NCBI RefSeq assembly: GCF_002902565.1
Contig: NZ_PPRC01000004.1
Location: forward strand, 1-46,072
Origin: Staphylococcus petrasii
GTDB lineage: Bacteria; Bacillota; Bacilli; Staphylococcales; Staphylococcaceae
Direction: 5' to 3'
DNA: 46,072 bases
Under the pieces are notes generated by a model. The model made no database searches, had not been told where the DNA came from, and saw nothing but the letters and a program-made list of their open reading frames with translations. Each line of letters starts with the position of its first letter. Position 1 is the stretch's first letter. The translations under genes were made by a program, and so were the position numbers. Positions 23,983 to 34,726 of the stretch are shown here, piece by piece.

Positions 23983-24948
23983 ATGTTAAATAATGAATAC
24001 AAAAATTCATCTTTAAAGATTTTCTCTTTAAAAGGGAATGAACCGTTAGCACAAGAAGTTGCTGATCGAGTAGGGATTGAATTAGGTAAATGTTCTGTAA
24101 AACGCTTCAGTGATGGTGAAATTCAAATTAATATCGAAGAAAGTATTCGTGGTTGTGATGTCTTCATTATTCAACCAACATCATACCCTGTTAATTTACA
24201 CCTAATGGAATTATTAATTATGATTGATGCTTGTAAACGTGCATCTGCAGCGAATATTAATATTGTAGTTCCTTATTATGGTTATGCACGTCAAGATAGA
24301 AAAGCACGTAGCCGTGAACCTATTACAGCGAAATTAGTAGCTAACTTAATTGAAACAGCTGGTGCAAACCGTATGATCGCATTAGATTTACATGCGCCTC
24401 AAATTCAAGGATTCTTTGATATTCCTATCGACCACTTAATGGGCGTACCAATCATTGGTCAACATTTTGAAAATGACCCTAACATTGACCCAGAAGAATG
24501 CGTAGTTGTTTCACCTGACCATGGTGGTGTAACACGTGCACGTAAATTAGCTGACATTTTAAAAACTCCGATTGCTATTATTGATAAACGTCGTCCAAAA
24601 CCAAACGTAGCTGAAGTCATGAATATTGTTGGTGATATTCAAGGACGTACAGCAATTATTATTGACGACATTATTGATACAGCAGGTACAATCACATTAG
24701 CTGCCCAAGCACTTAAAGATAAAGGTGCTAAAGAAGTTTATGCATGTTGTACACACCCTGTTTTATCAGGTCCTGCTAAAGAGCGTATCGAAAATTCAGC
24801 AATTAAAGAATTAATCGTGACTAACTCAATCTTACTTGACGATAGTCGCAAACCAGCAAATACAAAAGAATTATCTGTAGCTGGATTATTAGCACAAGCA
24901 ATTATTCGCGTATATGAAAGAGAATCAGTGAGTGTATTATTTGACTAA
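23983..24948 (+). CDS. prs: ribose-phosphate pyrophosphokinase
   Basis: A 321-residue PRPP synthetase. It makes the PRPP used by purine, pyrimidine, histidine and NAD synthesis, by Hpt in this window, and sensed by PurR. Motifs are [25 protein letters not shown] (ATP flexible loop), [18 protein letters not shown] and the PRPP loop [12 protein letters not shown]. The start is ATG with TTGGAGG upstream. Confidence 0.98.
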   Translation: MLNNEYKNSSLKIFSLKGNEPLAQEVADRVGIELGKCSVKRFSDGEIQINIEESIRGCDVFIIQPTSYPVNLHLMELLIMIDACKRASAANINIVVPYYGYARQDRKARSREPITAKLVANLIETAGANRMIALDLHAPQIQGFFDIPIDHLMGVPIIGQHFENDPNIDPEECVVVSPDHGGVTRARKLADILKTPIAIIDKRRPKPNVAEVMNIVGDIQGRTAIIIDDIIDTAGTITLAAQALKDKGAKEVYACCTHPVLSGPAKERIENSAIKELIVTNSILLDDSRKPANTKELSVAGLLAQAIIRVYERESVSVLFD

Positions 24949-24963
24949 AATTTACAAATGCGT

Positions 24964-25164
24964 TTGACTTCTCATTTCCAACCGTGTATAATACATTCGT
25001 TCGTGGTTTTACGAACTAATAAACACTTGCAAGCAACTATTAAGTTGATGGGTAAGTGAGGATAAGTTTAGACATTTCATTAATATATGAGAACATCGCA
25101 TATTGACAGGTGTTGTCAGATAATAGTACGTGTCAAAACTTTAATATGAAAGGTGGAAATACGA
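24964..25164 (+). promoter_or_regulatory. rplY promoter and ~165-nt structured leader
   Basis: TTGACT (24964-24969), 17 bp, TATAAT (24987-24992) is a near-consensus promoter. The transcript would begin near 24999, giving a long leader before the ATG at 25165. The leader holds three small hairpins: GTTCGT/ACGAAC (24999-25016), CAACT/AGTTG (25034-25047) and TGACA/TGTCA (25104-25118). None is followed by a T run. An autoregulatory role is possible but not shown. Confidence 0.6.
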
Positions 25165-25827
25165 ATGGCTGCATTAAAGTCAATCATCCGTCAAGGTAAA
25201 CAAACTCGTTCTGACCTTAAAAAATTACGTAACACAGGTAAAGTACCTGCAGTAGTTTATGGTTATGGTACTAAAAATACTTCAGTTAAAGTTGATGAAG
25301 TTGAATTCATCAAAGTTATTCGTGAAGTTGGACGTAATGGTGTAATTGATTTAGGCGTAGGTTCTAAAACAATTAAAGTAATGGTATCAGATTATCAATT
25401 TGATCCACTTAAAAACCAAATTACACACATCGACTTCTTAGCAATCAACATGACTGAAGAACGTACTGTTGAAGTACCAGTTCACTTAGTAGGTGAAGCT
25501 GCTGGCGCTAAAGAAGGCGGCGTAGTTGAACAACCATTATTCGACTTAGAAGTTACAGCTACTCCAGAAAACATTCCTGAAGCAATCGAAGTAGACATCA
25601 CTGAATTACAAATCAATGATAGCTACTCAGTTGCTGATATTAAAGTATCTGGTGACTTCACTATCGAAAACGATCCTGAAGAATCTGTAGTAACAGTAGT
25701 ACCTCCAACTGACGAACCAAGTGAAGAGGAAATCGAAGCTATGGAAGGTGAAGCTGCAACTGAAGAACCAGAAGTTGCTGGCGAAGATAGCGAAGAAGAA
25801 AAAGAAGAAAATAAAGACGAAGAATAA
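25165..25827 (+). CDS. rplY: 50S ribosomal protein L25 (general stress protein CTC type)
   Basis: A 220-residue L25 of the long CTC type: the N-terminal 5S-rRNA-binding domain (~1-95, [29 protein letters not shown]), a beta-rich C-terminal domain, then a strongly acidic disordered tail from ~195. I chose ATG at 25165, with AAAGGTGG upstream; the GTG at 25153 is part of that binding site. It is transcribed from its own promoter and ends in a terminator. Confidence 0.96.
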   Translation: MAALKSIIRQGKQTRSDLKKLRNTGKVPAVVYGYGTKNTSVKVDEVEFIKVIREVGRNGVIDLGVGSKTIKVMVSDYQFDPLKNQITHIDFLAINMTEERTVEVPVHLVGEAAGAKEGGVVEQPLFDLEVTATPENIPEAIEVDITELQINDSYSVADIKVSGDFTIENDPEESVVTVVPPTDEPSEEEIEAMEGEAATEEPEVAGEDSEEEKEENKDEE

Positions 25828-25835
25828 TTCGTTGC

Positions 25836-25876
25836 AAACTGTCGACAAAGTTTCTGACTTTGTGGGCAGTTTTTTT
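25836..25876 (+). terminator. terminator after rplY
   Basis: AAACTG and ACAAAG (25836-25850) pair with CTTTGT and CAGTTT (25858-25871) across a 3x3 internal loop, followed by a T run. Confidence 0.85.
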
Positions 25877-25892
25877 ATTCTCATGGGCTGGG

Positions 25893-26226
25893 TTGTAAAG
25901 AAATTCTTAGATGAACATTTACTCATTTTTGTTGCGACGCTTTCTTGCGGGAAAGGCTTAAGCCTGTAGTCTTGTAAAGCAGTTCTTAAATGGATTGACA
26001 TTACACTTAAGTTGAGACGCTTGCCTAGGGGGCTGGGTCGAGCCTTGGTCTCGACACTCATCCTGCTCCCTCAGGCGTCGCTCAACTACGTTCCATTATC
26101 CATTTTAGAACTACTTACCTAAGTGCTATAGCACTTAGGTTCATTAATAATTAGCATAGGAGTCTTCACAACTACACTTCGTAATCTACCTTAGAACTAC
26201 TTACTTAAGTGGGCGAACACTTAAGT
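25893..26226. repeat. cluster of four diverged palindromic repeat units between rplY and pth
   Basis: Two direct copies lie at 25893-25943 and 25972-26023 (shared TTGTAAAG..., TTCTTA.ATG, GTTG.GACGCTT; period ~80 bp). Two further copies are inverted, near 26074-26116 and 26168-26202 (shared TTAGAACTACTTA). Copies 2 and 3 face each other and form a long imperfect stem: 25981-25995 with 26097-26113, then GTTGAG...ACGC (26011-26020) with GCGT..CTCAAC (26075-26086). Each inverted copy abuts a palindrome: a perfect 24-bp one at 26117-26140, and ACTTAAGTG/CACTTAAGT at 26203-26226. No coding gene is supported in 25828-26589. Confidence 0.75.
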
Positions 26227-26270
26227 TCAACATAGTACTGGTCCTTCGAGAGTCAGTTATAAATTTTTCC

Positions 26271-26305
26271 AGAGACGAAGAATAGTTCGTCAGATTCTCT
26301 TTTTT
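26271..26305 (+). terminator. terminator-like hairpin at the end of the repeat cluster
   Basis: GACGAA (26274-26279) pairs with TTCGTC (26286-26291). AGAGA (26271-26275) can pair with TCTCT (26296-26300) across a bulge, and six T residues follow. No gene immediately precedes it, so either the repeat cluster is transcribed or this is part of the repeat. Confidence 0.55.
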
Positions 26306-26403
26306 AAATATAGAATAATTCAACAAAATGATAAATGGTTTTTAAGGATCTAGAATAAAAGATAATATTTTAAAGCTACAACTCAAATTTATAGTAGTGA
26401 ACT

Positions 26404-26491
26404 GAGTGGAGGAGACGATTATATCAAGCTCATCTCCGCTCTACTCATCCTTGCGGGGGTGGAACAATGAATTCTGTTCCGCTCCTTTTTT
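26404..26491 (+). terminator. hairpin pair ending in a strong terminator before pth
   Basis: GAGTGGAGGAGA (26404-26415) pairs imperfectly with TCTCCGCTCTACTC (26433-26446). A second hairpin, GGGGTGGAACA with TGTTCCGCTCC (26456-26466 and 26475-26485), is followed by six T residues. The second shares TGCGGGGGTGG and ATGAATTCT with the hairpin before tilS (34817-34870). Confidence 0.75.
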
Positions 26492-26589
26492 GTGTTATGA
26501 TAGGGAATGTTATAGAATAATGATTAATCAATATGACGGACATCTGAACTGGTGAAAACGTCTATTAAAACACATTGGAGGTTGCACGT

Positions 26590-27162
26590 ATGAAATGTAT
26601 TGTGGGTCTTGGAAATATAGGTAAACGTTTCGAACTAACAAGACACAATATCGGCTTTGAAGTGATTGATTATCTTTTAGAGAAACATCACTTTTCATTA
26701 GATAAACAAAAGTTTAAAGGCGCTTATACGATTGAACGCCTTAATGGCGATAAAGTCCTATTTATCGAACCGATGACAATGATGAATTTGTCAGGTGAAG
26801 CGGTAGGACCATTAATGGATTACTATAATGTTGATGTAGAAGATTTAATCGTCCTTTATGATGATTTAGATTTATCTCAAGGTCACATCCGTTTACGTCA
26901 AAAAGGAAGTGCTGGCGGTCATAACGGTATGAAATCTATTATTAAACATCTTGGTACCGATCAATTTAAACGTATTCGTATTGGTGTGGGGAGACCAACG
27001 AATGGTATGTCAGTTCCGGATTATGTATTACAGAAATTTTCAAAAGATGAAATGATAATAATGGAGAAAGTGATTGAACATGCTGCAGAAGCAGTAGAGT
27101 CATTTATTGAAAGTTCACGCTTCGACCATGTTATGAATGAATATAATGGAGAAGTCAATTGA
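26590..27162 (+). CDS. pth: peptidyl-tRNA hydrolase
   Basis: A 190-residue enzyme that releases peptides from dropped-off peptidyl-tRNA. The N-terminus has [18 protein letters not shown] with catalytic His19. [14 protein letters not shown] and [13 protein letters not shown] are the tRNA-binding regions, and RIRIGVGRP is present. The start is ATG at 26590 with GGAGG 8 nt upstream. The stop codon overlaps the mfd TTG start (TTGA). Confidence 0.97.
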   Translation: MKCIVGLGNIGKRFELTRHNIGFEVIDYLLEKHHFSLDKQKFKGAYTIERLNGDKVLFIEPMTMMNLSGEAVGPLMDYYNVDVEDLIVLYDDLDLSQGHIRLRQKGSAGGHNGMKSIIKHLGTDQFKRIRIGVGRPTNGMSVPDYVLQKFSKDEMIIMEKVIEHAAEAVESFIESSRFDHVMNEYNGEVN

Positions 27163-30100
27163 GAACCATCATTTCAGATTATATACAGAAAGATAAACGA
27201 TTCCAGGAACTCGACCAAGTCTTCGGCCAAGAGAATATTCTTGTAACTGGCCTCTCTCCCTCGGCAAAAGCGACGATTATTGCTGAAAAGTATCTCAGCG
27301 ATCAACGCCAAATGTTATTAATCACAAATAATTTATATCAAGCAGATAAGTTAGAAACAGACATCTTACAATATGTAGACAGTTCAGAAGTTTATAAATA
27401 TCCCGTTCAAGATATTATGACGGAAGAATTCTCAACGCAAAGCCCTCAACTTATGAGTGAACGTGTGCGCACGTTAACTGCCTTAGCTCATAATGAGAAA
27501 GGGTTATTTATCGTTCCATTAAATGGCTTGAAAAAATGGCTCACGCCTGTAGAGATGTGGAAAGACCATCAAATCACGCTTAATGTTGGTGATGATATTG
27601 ATGTTGATGGTTTATTAAATAAATTAGTAAACATGGGTTATCGTCGTGAAAGCGTCGTGTCGCATATTGGTGAATTCTCTCTACGTGGGGGCATCATCGA
27701 TATCTATCCATTGATAGGACAACCGGTCAGAATTGAATTATTCGACACAGAAGTAGATTCAATTCGTGATTTTGACGTCGAAACACAGCGTTCCAATGAC
27801 AATATTGAAAGCGTAGATATCACAACTGCGAGCGATTACGTGATTACTGATGAAGTCATTCAGCATCTTCAAAAGGAATTGCAAGCAGCTTATGAACATA
27901 CACGCCCTAAAATCGACAAATCAGTTCGTAATGATTTGAAAGAAACGTACGAAAGTTTCAAATTATTTGAAGCCACATTTTTCGATCATCAATTATTGCG
28001 TCGTCTTGTGGCGTTTATGTATGAGAAGCCATCGACGCTTATTGATTATTTTGAAAAGGATGCCATCATTGTAGCCGACGAATATAATCGTATTAAAGAA
28101 ACTGAGAAGACGTTAACAACTGAAGTCGATGATTTTATTCAGAATCTAATTGAAAGTGGTAATGGATTTATCGGTCAATCATTCATGCAATATGACGGAT
28201 TTGAAACGTTAATTGGACATTATCCGGTAACTTATTTCACATTATTTACGTCTTCAATGCCAGTAAAATTACAGCACATAATTAAGTTTTCATGTAAACC
28301 AGTACAGCAATTTTATGGTCAATACGACATCATGCGTTCTGAATTCCAACGTTATGTGCACAATGATTATACGATTGTTGTGCTTGTTGAAACAGAAACG
28401 AAAGTGGACCGTATTCAGTCAATGTTAAATGAAATGCATATTCCGACCGTGACAAATATTCATAGCGAAGTTCAAAGTGGCCAAGCTATCGTGACAGAAG
28501 GTAGTTTATCTGAAGGTTATGAACTACCGTATATGCAATTGGTCGTAATTACTGAGCGAGAGCTTTTCAAAACAAAACAGAAAAAACAACGTAAACGTAC
28601 GAAAACGATGTCGAACGCTGAGAAAATTAAATCTTACCAAGATTTAAATGTAGGCGACTATATCGTTCACGTACATCATGGTGTGGGACGTTATTTAGGC
28701 GTTGAAACGCTTGAAGTAGGAGACGTTCACCGCGACTATATTAAATTGCAATATAAAGGTACGGACCAACTGTTTGTACCTGTCGATCAAATGGACCAAG
28801 TCCAAAAATATGTCGCTTCTGAAGATAAATCACCGCGTCTTAATAAATTAGGTGGCTCTGAATGGAAGAAGACGAAAGCGAAAGTTCAACAAAGTGTTGA
28901 AGACATTGCAGATGAACTCATCGCACTTTATAAAGAACGTGAAATGTCTGTCGGTTATCAGTATGGCGAAGATACGGCGGAACAAACCGCGTTTGAAATG
29001 GATTTCCCTTACGAACTTACACCAGACCAAGCGAAATCAATTGAAGAAATTAAAGGTGATATGGAACGTGAACGTCCTATGGATCGCTTACTTTGTGGTG
29101 ACGTAGGTTACGGTAAAACAGAAGTGGCCGTACGTGCAGCCTTTAAAGCGGTGATGGAAGGGAAACAAGTGGCATTCTTAGTGCCAACAACAATTTTAGC
29201 GCAACAACATTATGAAACATTAATTGAGCGTATGCAGGATTTTCCAGTTCAAATTGAACTTATTAGTCGCTTCCGTTCTGCAAAAGAAGTTAAAGAAACG
29301 AAAGAAGGATTGAAATCTGGTTACGTTGACATTGTCGTCGGCACTCACAAATTATTAAGTAAAGATATTCAATATAAAGACTTAGGTTTATTAATCGTCG
29401 ATGAAGAACAACGTTTCGGTGTACGCCATAAAGAACGTATTAAAACATTAAAAACGAACGTCGATGTATTAACACTTACAGCGACACCAATTCCTAGAAC
29501 ATTGCATATGAGTATGTTAGGGGTACGTGATTTATCTGTTATTGAAACACCACCAGAGAACCGCTTCCCAGTCCAAACTTACGTACTTGAACAAAATAGT
29601 AATTTTATTAAAGAAGCTTTAGAACGTGAATTATCACGTGATGGCCAAGTGTTCTATCTTTATAACAAAGTACAATCGATTTATGAGAAACGTGAACAAC
29701 TTCAAATGTTAATGCCAGAAGCTAACATTGCGGTCGCACATGGTCAAATGACTGAGCGTGACCTTGAAGAAACAATGTTAAGTTTCATCAATGGGGAATA
29801 CGACATCTTAGTGACTACAACCATCATTGAAACAGGTGTAGACGTACCAAACGCTAATACATTAATTATTGAAGAAGCGGATCGCTTTGGTTTAAGTCAG
29901 CTGTATCAATTACGTGGACGCGTAGGTCGTTCAAGTCGTATAGGTTATGCTTATTTCTTACATTCAGCGAATAAAGTCTTAACTGAAACTGCCGAAGAAC
30001 GTCTACAAGCAATTAAAGAATTTACTGAATTAGGTTCAGGCTTTAAGATTGCCATGCGTGACTTAAATATCCGTGGTGCAGGTAACTTATTAGGTAAACA

Positions 30101-30668
30101 ACAACATGGCTTCATCGATTCAGTCGGTTTCGACTTGTACTCACAAATGCTTGAAGAAGCGGTTAATGAAAAACGTGGCATTAAAGAAGAAGCGCCTGAT
30201 GCTCCAGAAGTAGAAATGGAATTACACCTTGATGCTTACTTACCGGCGCAATATATTCAAAATGAACAAGCTAAAATTGAAATTTATAAAAAGCTACGTA
30301 AAGTAGAAACAGAGGAACAACTTTTCGATATCAAAGACGAATTAATTGATCGTTTCAACGATTATCCAGTAGAAGTAGAACGCCTATTAGAAATGGTAGA
30401 AATTAAAATCCATGCCTTACATGCAGGTGTGACGCTGATCAAAGATAAAGGCAAACAAATTGAAGTCTTCTTGTCAGCGAAAGGCACAGAACAAATCAAT
30501 GGCGAAGAACTATTTAAACAAACGCAACCTTTAGGACGCGCAATGAAACTTGGTGTAAAAGAAGGTAAAATGCACGTCACTTTAACGAAATCAAAACAAT
30601 GGCTCGAGAATCTGAAATTCTTAGTTAAATGCTTAGAAGGAAGCATGGTTATTGAACATGAACTCTAA
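27159..30668 (+). CDS. mfd: transcription-repair coupling factor
   Basis: A 1169-residue Mfd. It removes stalled RNA polymerase and recruits UvrABC. The UvrB-like domain 1 is at ~1-350 ([20 protein letters not shown]-like [16 protein letters not shown]). The RNA-polymerase-interacting domain begins near 495 ([20 protein letters not shown]). The RecG-like helicase has Walker A GDVGYGKT at 647-654, DEEQ at 748-751 and the QLRGRVGRS motif. The TRCF C-terminal domain ends the protein. The TTG start overlaps the pth stop by 4 bp, with GGAG 7 nt upstream. Confidence 0.97.
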   Translation: MRTIISDYIQKDKRFQELDQVFGQENILVTGLSPSAKATIIAEKYLSDQRQMLLITNNLYQADKLETDILQYVDSSEVYKYPVQDIMTEEFSTQSPQLMSERVRTLTALAHNEKGLFIVPLNGLKKWLTPVEMWKDHQITLNVGDDIDVDGLLNKLVNMGYRRESVVSHIGEFSLRGGIIDIYPLIGQPVRIELFDTEVDSIRDFDVETQRSNDNIESVDITTASDYVITDEVIQHLQKELQAAYEHTRPKIDKSVRNDLKETYESFKLFEATFFDHQLLRRLVAFMYEKPSTLIDYFEKDAIIVADEYNRIKETEKTLTTEVDDFIQNLIESGNGFIGQSFMQYDGFETLIGHYPVTYFTLFTSSMPVKLQHIIKFSCKPVQQFYGQYDIMRSEFQRYVHNDYTIVVLVETETKVDRIQSMLNEMHIPTVTNIHSEVQSGQAIVTEGSLSEGYELPYMQLVVITERELFKTKQKKQRKRTKTMSNAEKIKSYQDLNVGDYIVHVHHGVGRYLGVETLEVGDVHRDYIKLQYKGTDQLFVPVDQMDQVQKYVASEDKSPRLNKLGGSEWKKTKAKVQQSVEDIADELIALYKEREMSVGYQYGEDTAEQTAFEMDFPYELTPDQAKSIEEIKGDMERERPMDRLLCGDVGYGKTEVAVRAAFKAVMEGKQVAFLVPTTILAQQHYETLIERMQDFPVQIELISRFRSAKEVKETKEGLKSGYVDIVVGTHKLLSKDIQYKDLGLLIVDEEQRFGVRHKERIKTLKTNVDVLTLTATPIPRTLHMSMLGVRDLSVIETPPENRFPVQTYVLEQNSNFIKEALERELSRDGQVFYLYNKVQSIYEKREQLQMLMPEANIAVAHGQMTERDLEETMLSFINGEYDILVTTTIIETGVDVPNANTLIIEEADRFGLSQLYQLRGRVGRSSRIGYAYFLHSANKVLTETAEERLQAIKEFTELGSGFKIAMRDLNIRGAGNLLGKQQHGFIDSVGFDLYSQMLEEAVNEKRGIKEEAPDAPEVEMELHLDAYLPAQYIQNEQAKIEIYKKLRKVETEEQLFDIKDELIDRFNDYPVEVERLLEMVEIKIHALHAGVTLIKDKGKQIEVFLSAKGTEQINGEELFKQTQPLGRAMKLGVKEGKMHVTLTKSKQWLENLKFLVKCLEGSMVIEHEL

Positions 30669-32289
30669 ACACCCATCAAGACAAGCACCACCATCATCGA
30701 CATCCAAAGAAACATCAACTAATCAGACATCAACGAATCCAGCATCATCGAAAGGTTCATCTCAACAACATGCTGCTTTCAATGGCGTCGTCGTACTAAC
30801 CTTAGCGCTCATCATCGTGAAAGTCTTAAGCGCCATTTATCGCGTCCCATATCAAAACGTGCTTGGCGACACAGGCCTCTACGCCTATCAACAGATTTAT
30901 CCAATCGTCGCATTAGGCATGATCCTGTCGATGAACGCCATCCCAAGCGCCGTCACACAAACATTAGATAGCAACGGGCAGGCCTCTGCCTTTTCCAGAG
31001 TGCTCATCGGATTCCAACTAATAGGATTGGCCATCTTCGCCATCATCCTAGTCCTAGCCCATCCCATCGCAATACTCATGGGCGATCCACACCTAGCACC
31101 CATGCTGAGAATGGCAAGCCTAAGCTACCTCTTCATCGGCGTACTCGGCGTATTTCGCGGCTACTACCAAAGCAGACAACGCATGCACATACCTGCCATT
31201 TCCCAGGTAATAGAACAATTCATCCGCGTCGGCATCATCATCGTTGCCATCACACTATTCATGTTGAAACACTGGACTATATACCAAGCCGGCACACTCG
31301 CCATCCTAGCCTCAGCACTAGGATTCCTAGGATCAAGCCTATATTTAATGTTCACTAAGCCTTTCCCTTTGAAAAGGCAGAACCCAACAGCCCACATCCC
31401 GTGGAAACAACTACTAATAGCAACCGTCATATTCGCCTTAAGTCAGCTATTAGTCATCATGTGGCAATTTATAGATAGCTTCACAGTCGTTCATACCTTA
31501 CAGTCATTTGGACTTCAATTCAAACAAGCTATCATGCAAAAGGGCATATACGATCGAGGCGCCTCTTTCATTCAAATGGGGCTCATCGTCACAACGACAT
31601 TTAGCTTTGTACTCATTCCATTGTTAACACAAGCAATTGAAGACCATAATAAAGTACAAATGAATCGCTACGCCAACGCCTCACTGAAGATTACAATTTT
31701 AATCAGTGCGGCTTCAGGCGTCGGATTGATTAATCTATTACCGATTATGAACCAGGTCTTCTTTAAAACGGATAGTTTAAGTTTCACATTAGGTTTTTAT
31801 ATGTTAACCGTAATATGCGTGTCGCTTATCATGATGGATATTGCTTTACTGCAAGTATTTAATCGTATTCGCCCAATAATAACTGGCGTTATAATAGGGT
31901 TGGTCTCTAAAACCATTCTGAACATCGTACTTATCCATCATTTCGGTATTGCAGGCGCAAGTGTAAGCACCGTTCTTTCACTTGTCTTGTTTGTCATCGT
32001 GTTACACATTGAAGTTATGAAACATTATCGTTTTAATCGCATGCGTTATTTTATATTAAAGACACTATTCGCCTTAGCTATTATGTCGCTTGTAGTGCAA
32101 TGTGTGATGTATATCATGCCACCCGTGGGACGTTTAGGCGGACTCGTAGAACTGCTGATTGTAGCCGTTATTGGCGTCGGTGTTTTACTCGTCTTAGTTA
32201 TGCTGATGAACATTTTAGGATATAAAGAACTTAAACATTTACCATTTGGAGATAAACTTTATCACATGAAGAAAGGAAGACGTTCATGA
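30652..32289 (+). CDS. MATE/MVF-like polysaccharide flippase, SpoVB/YabM family
   Basis: A 545-residue membrane protein of the polysaccharide biosynthesis / SpoVB family, located where Bacillus has yabM. About 40 Ser/Thr/Pro-rich cytoplasmic residues precede many hydrophobic segments (first near 45-65, [20 protein letters not shown]); about 14 are expected for the family. [20 protein letters not shown] is characteristic. It probably moves a lipid-linked precursor across the membrane; the substrate is not known. Start: TTG 30652 has AGAAGGA about 10 nt upstream; ATG 30658 is the alternative, and both overlap mfd. From roughly 30690 to 31440 the base composition is clearly richer in G+C (30 of 60 bases in each of 30961-31020 and 31021-31080) than later (19 of 60 in 31741-31800), a possible recombination mosaic. 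Confidence 0.88.
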   Translation: MNMNSKHPSRQAPPSSTSKETSTNQTSTNPASSKGSSQQHAAFNGVVVLTLALIIVKVLSAIYRVPYQNVLGDTGLYAYQQIYPIVALGMILSMNAIPSAVTQTLDSNGQASAFSRVLIGFQLIGLAIFAIILVLAHPIAILMGDPHLAPMLRMASLSYLFIGVLGVFRGYYQSRQRMHIPAISQVIEQFIRVGIIIVAITLFMLKHWTIYQAGTLAILASALGFLGSSLYLMFTKPFPLKRQNPTAHIPWKQLLIATVIFALSQLLVIMWQFIDSFTVVHTLQSFGLQFKQAIMQKGIYDRGASFIQMGLIVTTTFSFVLIPLLTQAIEDHNKVQMNRYANASLKITILISAASGVGLINLLPIMNQVFFKTDSLSFTLGFYMLTVICVSLIMMDIALLQVFNRIRPIITGVIIGLVSKTILNIVLIHHFGIAGASVSTVLSLVLFVIVLHIEVMKHYRFNRMRYFILKTLFALAIMSLVVQCVMYIMPPVGRLGGLVELLIVAVIGVGVLLVLVMLMNILGYKELKHLPFGDKLYHMKKGRRS

Positions 32290-33476
32290 CACACACAATT
32301 ACTATTGTTGGTTTAGGAAACTATGATATAGATGATTTACCGCTTGGTATCTATCGTTTCCTTAAAGAACAGCAACACATTTATGCACGTACGCTTGATC
32401 ATCCGGTAATTGCTAGCTTACAGAACGAATTAACATTTGAAAGTTTCGACAGCATTTATGAGAATAACGATGATTTCGCGTCAGTGTATCAACAAATTGT
32501 AGATACATTGATTGAGAAAGCAGAAACTGGTGATATCGTATATGCAGTGCCAGGCCATCCTCGCGTAGCCGAAACGACAACGGCTAAGTTGCTTGAATAT
32601 AGCGCAACTCATGACGATGTAGACGTTAAAGTATTAGGTGGCAAAAGCTTTATTGATGATGTATTTGCTGCCATTGATGAAGATCCTAACGATGGTTTCA
32701 CTTTATTAGATGGGACTGCTTTATCTGAAAATGTGTTAAACATTCGCACGCATACACTTATCACACAAGTATATAGTGCTATGGTTGCCGCGGATATTAA
32801 AATCACATTAATGGAACGCTATCCAGATGATATGTTAGTCAAAGTCGTGACTGGCGCTCATAGTACAGGCGCTAATGTAGTAGAAGTCCCATTGTTCGAG
32901 TTAGACCGTGACGAAGACATTTTCAATAATTTAACGAGTGTCTTTGTCCCTAAAGTAACGAACGATGAAGCGATGTACCAAGACTTCGATTTCGCAGTTC
33001 AGACAATCGACCGCTTAGTAGACGACGAGAATGGTTGTCCATGGGATCGCGTTCAAACGCATGAGTCGTTAAAACGTTATTTAATTGAAGAAAGTTTCGA
33101 ACTCTTTGAAGCCATAGACAATGAAGACGATTGGCATATGATTGAAGAACTTGGTGATATTCTATTACAAGTGTTATTACATGCCAGCATTGGCAAAAAA
33201 GAAGGCTACATGGATATTAAAGAAATCATTGAAAGCTTAAATGCGAAGATGATACGTCGTCATCCACATATTTTCGGAGAGGAAGAAGCGGAATCTATCG
33301 ATGACTTAAAAGATATTTGGGCGACAGCGAAAAGTAAAGAAGGCAAAACACCTCGCGTAAAATTTGAGAAAGTATTTGCAGACCATTTCATGTCATTGTA
33401 TGATAAAACAAAAAATAAGGATTTTGATGAAGAAACCCTTAGAAATTTCTTACAACAAGGGGAGCGTAATTCATGA
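32286..33476 (+). CDS. mazG: MazG family protein YabN: tetrapyrrole-methylase-like plus NTP pyrophosphohydrolase
   Basis: A 396-residue fusion. Residues 1-~215 are a tetrapyrrole-methylase-like domain (GLGNYDIDDLPLGIYRFL, AVPGHPRVAE, VLGGKSFID). Residues ~240-390 are a MazG all-alpha NTP pyrophosphatase domain with CPWDRVQTHESLKRYLIEES, the EExxE glutamates and EELGDILLQVLLHA. It probably cleans up non-canonical NTPs. ATG overlaps the flippase stop (ATGA), and the gene itself overlaps rqcP the same way. Confidence 0.94.
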   Translation: MTHTITIVGLGNYDIDDLPLGIYRFLKEQQHIYARTLDHPVIASLQNELTFESFDSIYENNDDFASVYQQIVDTLIEKAETGDIVYAVPGHPRVAETTTAKLLEYSATHDDVDVKVLGGKSFIDDVFAAIDEDPNDGFTLLDGTALSENVLNIRTHTLITQVYSAMVAADIKITLMERYPDDMLVKVVTGAHSTGANVVEVPLFELDRDEDIFNNLTSVFVPKVTNDEAMYQDFDFAVQTIDRLVDDENGCPWDRVQTHESLKRYLIEESFELFEAIDNEDDWHMIEELGDILLQVLLHASIGKKEGYMDIKEIIESLNAKMIRRHPHIFGEEEAESIDDLKDIWATAKSKEGKTPRVKFEKVFADHFMSLYDKTKNKDFDEETLRNFLQQGERNS

Positions 33477-33748
33477 GATTAGATAAATATTTAAAAGTAT
33501 CACGACTAGTAAAACGTCGTACATTAGCAAAAGAAATCAGTGACCAAGGTCGTATCACTGTGAATGGCAACGTAGCCAAAGCAGGTACAGACGTAAAAGT
33601 AGAAGACGAATTAGTGATTCGTTTCGGTCAAAAACGCGTTACTGTGAAAGTTACAGGTTTAAGCGAACATGCATCAAAAGAAAATGCTAAAGGTATGTAT
33701 GACCTAATTAAAGAAGAACGTATTAACAATGAATTCAATGAAGAATAG
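33473..33748 (+). CDS. rqcP: S4-domain protein RqcP (YabO)
   Basis: A 91-residue S4 RNA-binding protein (MRLDKYLKVSRLVKRRTLAKE, GRITVNGNVAKAG). In B. subtilis RqcP works with RqcH to add poly-alanine tails to stalled nascent chains on 50S subunits. ATG overlaps the mazG stop by 4 bp; the purine-rich AAGGGGAG lies 8 nt upstream. An Hsp15-like heat-shock protein is an older name for the same family. Confidence 0.92.
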   Translation: MRLDKYLKVSRLVKRRTLAKEISDQGRITVNGNVAKAGTDVKVEDELVIRFGQKRVTVKVTGLSEHASKENAKGMYDLIKEERINNEFNEE

Positions 33749-33768
33749 ATTGAAGGAGGTGGCAAGCT

Positions 33769-34164
33769 ATGAGTAATAAGGTAGAAAATATTGGTAACCA
33801 GTATACCTCTGAAAGAAATCGTAAGAAAAAGCGTCAACAAAAAAAGATGCGCGTGGTACGCCGTCGTATCACAGTCTTTGGAGGCTTGCTGTTAGCTATT
33901 ATCATTATTCTATCTATCATGCTTGTCGTCCAAAAGCACAGTAATGATCAAGCAGCCGTTGAACGTAAACATAAAGAAGAACAATTCCAAAAGAAACAAG
34001 ATGAAGAACTAGCATTAAAAGAAGAACTCAATAATCTAAATGATAAAGATTATATAGAAAAAATCGCAAGAGATGATTATTACTTGAGTAATAAAGGCGA
34101 AGTCATATTTAAATTGCCAAATGATAAGAAATCATCAGATTCTCAATCCTCCGATAGCAACTAG
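33769..34164 (+). CDS. divIC: cell division protein DivIC (FtsB-like)
   Basis: A 131-residue bitopic membrane protein of the septum-formation initiator family. It has a basic cytoplasmic N-terminus (KKKRQQKKMRVVRRR), one transmembrane segment near 34-56 (VFGGLLLAIIIILSIMLVV) and an extracellular coiled coil (~60-105, Glu/Lys-rich). The DYIEKIARDDYYLSNKGE motif is typical of the family. The acidic Ser-rich tail is variable. It partners FtsL and DivIB at the division septum. The start is ATG with GGAGGTGG upstream. Confidence 0.94.
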   Translation: MSNKVENIGNQYTSERNRKKKRQQKKMRVVRRRITVFGGLLLAIIIILSIMLVVQKHSNDQAAVERKHKEEQFQKKQDEELALKEELNNLNDKDYIEKIARDDYYLSNKGEVIFKLPNDKKSSDSQSSDSN

Positions 34165-34227
34165 ATAATTGGAAGATAGTTAGAAAATAGCGATGGTTAT
34201 CTTGTACAAAATAATCATTTTATAGCA

Positions 34228-34256
34228 TTGTGAAAATATTAAAACAGGAATATAAT
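34228..34256 (+). promoter_or_regulatory. sigma-A promoter of yabR
   Basis: TTGTGA (34228-34233), 17 bp, TATAAT (34251-34256), 42 bp before the yabR start codon. The divIC-yabR gap is 134 bp and shows no clear terminator. Confidence 0.55.
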
Positions 34257-34298
34257 AAGGTTAAAATCGAATCAAAATCGGGAGGATTTATTTAGAAT

Positions 34299-34700
34299 AT
34301 GTCAATCGAAGTAGGAAATAAGCTAAAAGGTAAAGTTACTGGTATCAAAAAATTTGGTGCGTTCGTAGAGTTACCTGAAGGGAAAAGCGGCTTAGTTCAT
34401 ATCAGTGAAGTAGCTGATAACTATGTTGAGAATGTAGAAGACCATTTATCAGTTGGAGACGAAGTTGAAGTAAAAGTTTTATCAATTGCTGAAGACGGTA
34501 AAATCAGTCTTTCAATTAAAAAAGCGAAAGATCGTCCACGCAGACCACATCATAAATCTCATCAAAACAAATCACCTCAACAAAAAGGTGAAGATTTTGA
34601 AAAGAAATTAAGTAACTTCTTGAAAGATAGTGAAGATAAATTAACTTCAATCAAACGCCAAACTGAATCAAGACGCGGCGGTAAAGGTTCAAGACGTTAA
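34299..34700 (+). CDS. yabR: S1-domain RNA-binding protein YabR (CvfD/GSP13-like)
   Basis: A 133-residue protein with one S1 domain (~4-75: VGNKLKGKVTGIKKFGAFVEL, GLVHISEVAD, VKVLSIAEDGKISLSI). A basic disordered middle (RPRRPHHKSHQNK) and a short Lys/Arg-rich C-terminus follow. It is likely to bind ribosomes or RNA as a post-transcriptional regulator. The start is ATG with GGGAGG upstream. Confidence 0.92.
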   Translation: MSIEVGNKLKGKVTGIKKFGAFVELPEGKSGLVHISEVADNYVENVEDHLSVGDEVEVKVLSIAEDGKISLSIKKAKDRPRRPHHKSHQNKSPQQKGEDFEKKLSNFLKDSEDKLTSIKRQTESRRGGKGSRR

Positions 34701-34726
34701 TTTGAATATACTCTAGAGGTCAAAGT

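Noticed and set aside
25627-26061. Minus- and plus-strand frames spanning the rplY end and the repeat cluster.
   Set aside because: They cross the rplY terminator and the palindromic repeats and show low-complexity Phe or Lys runs; they are shadow frames.
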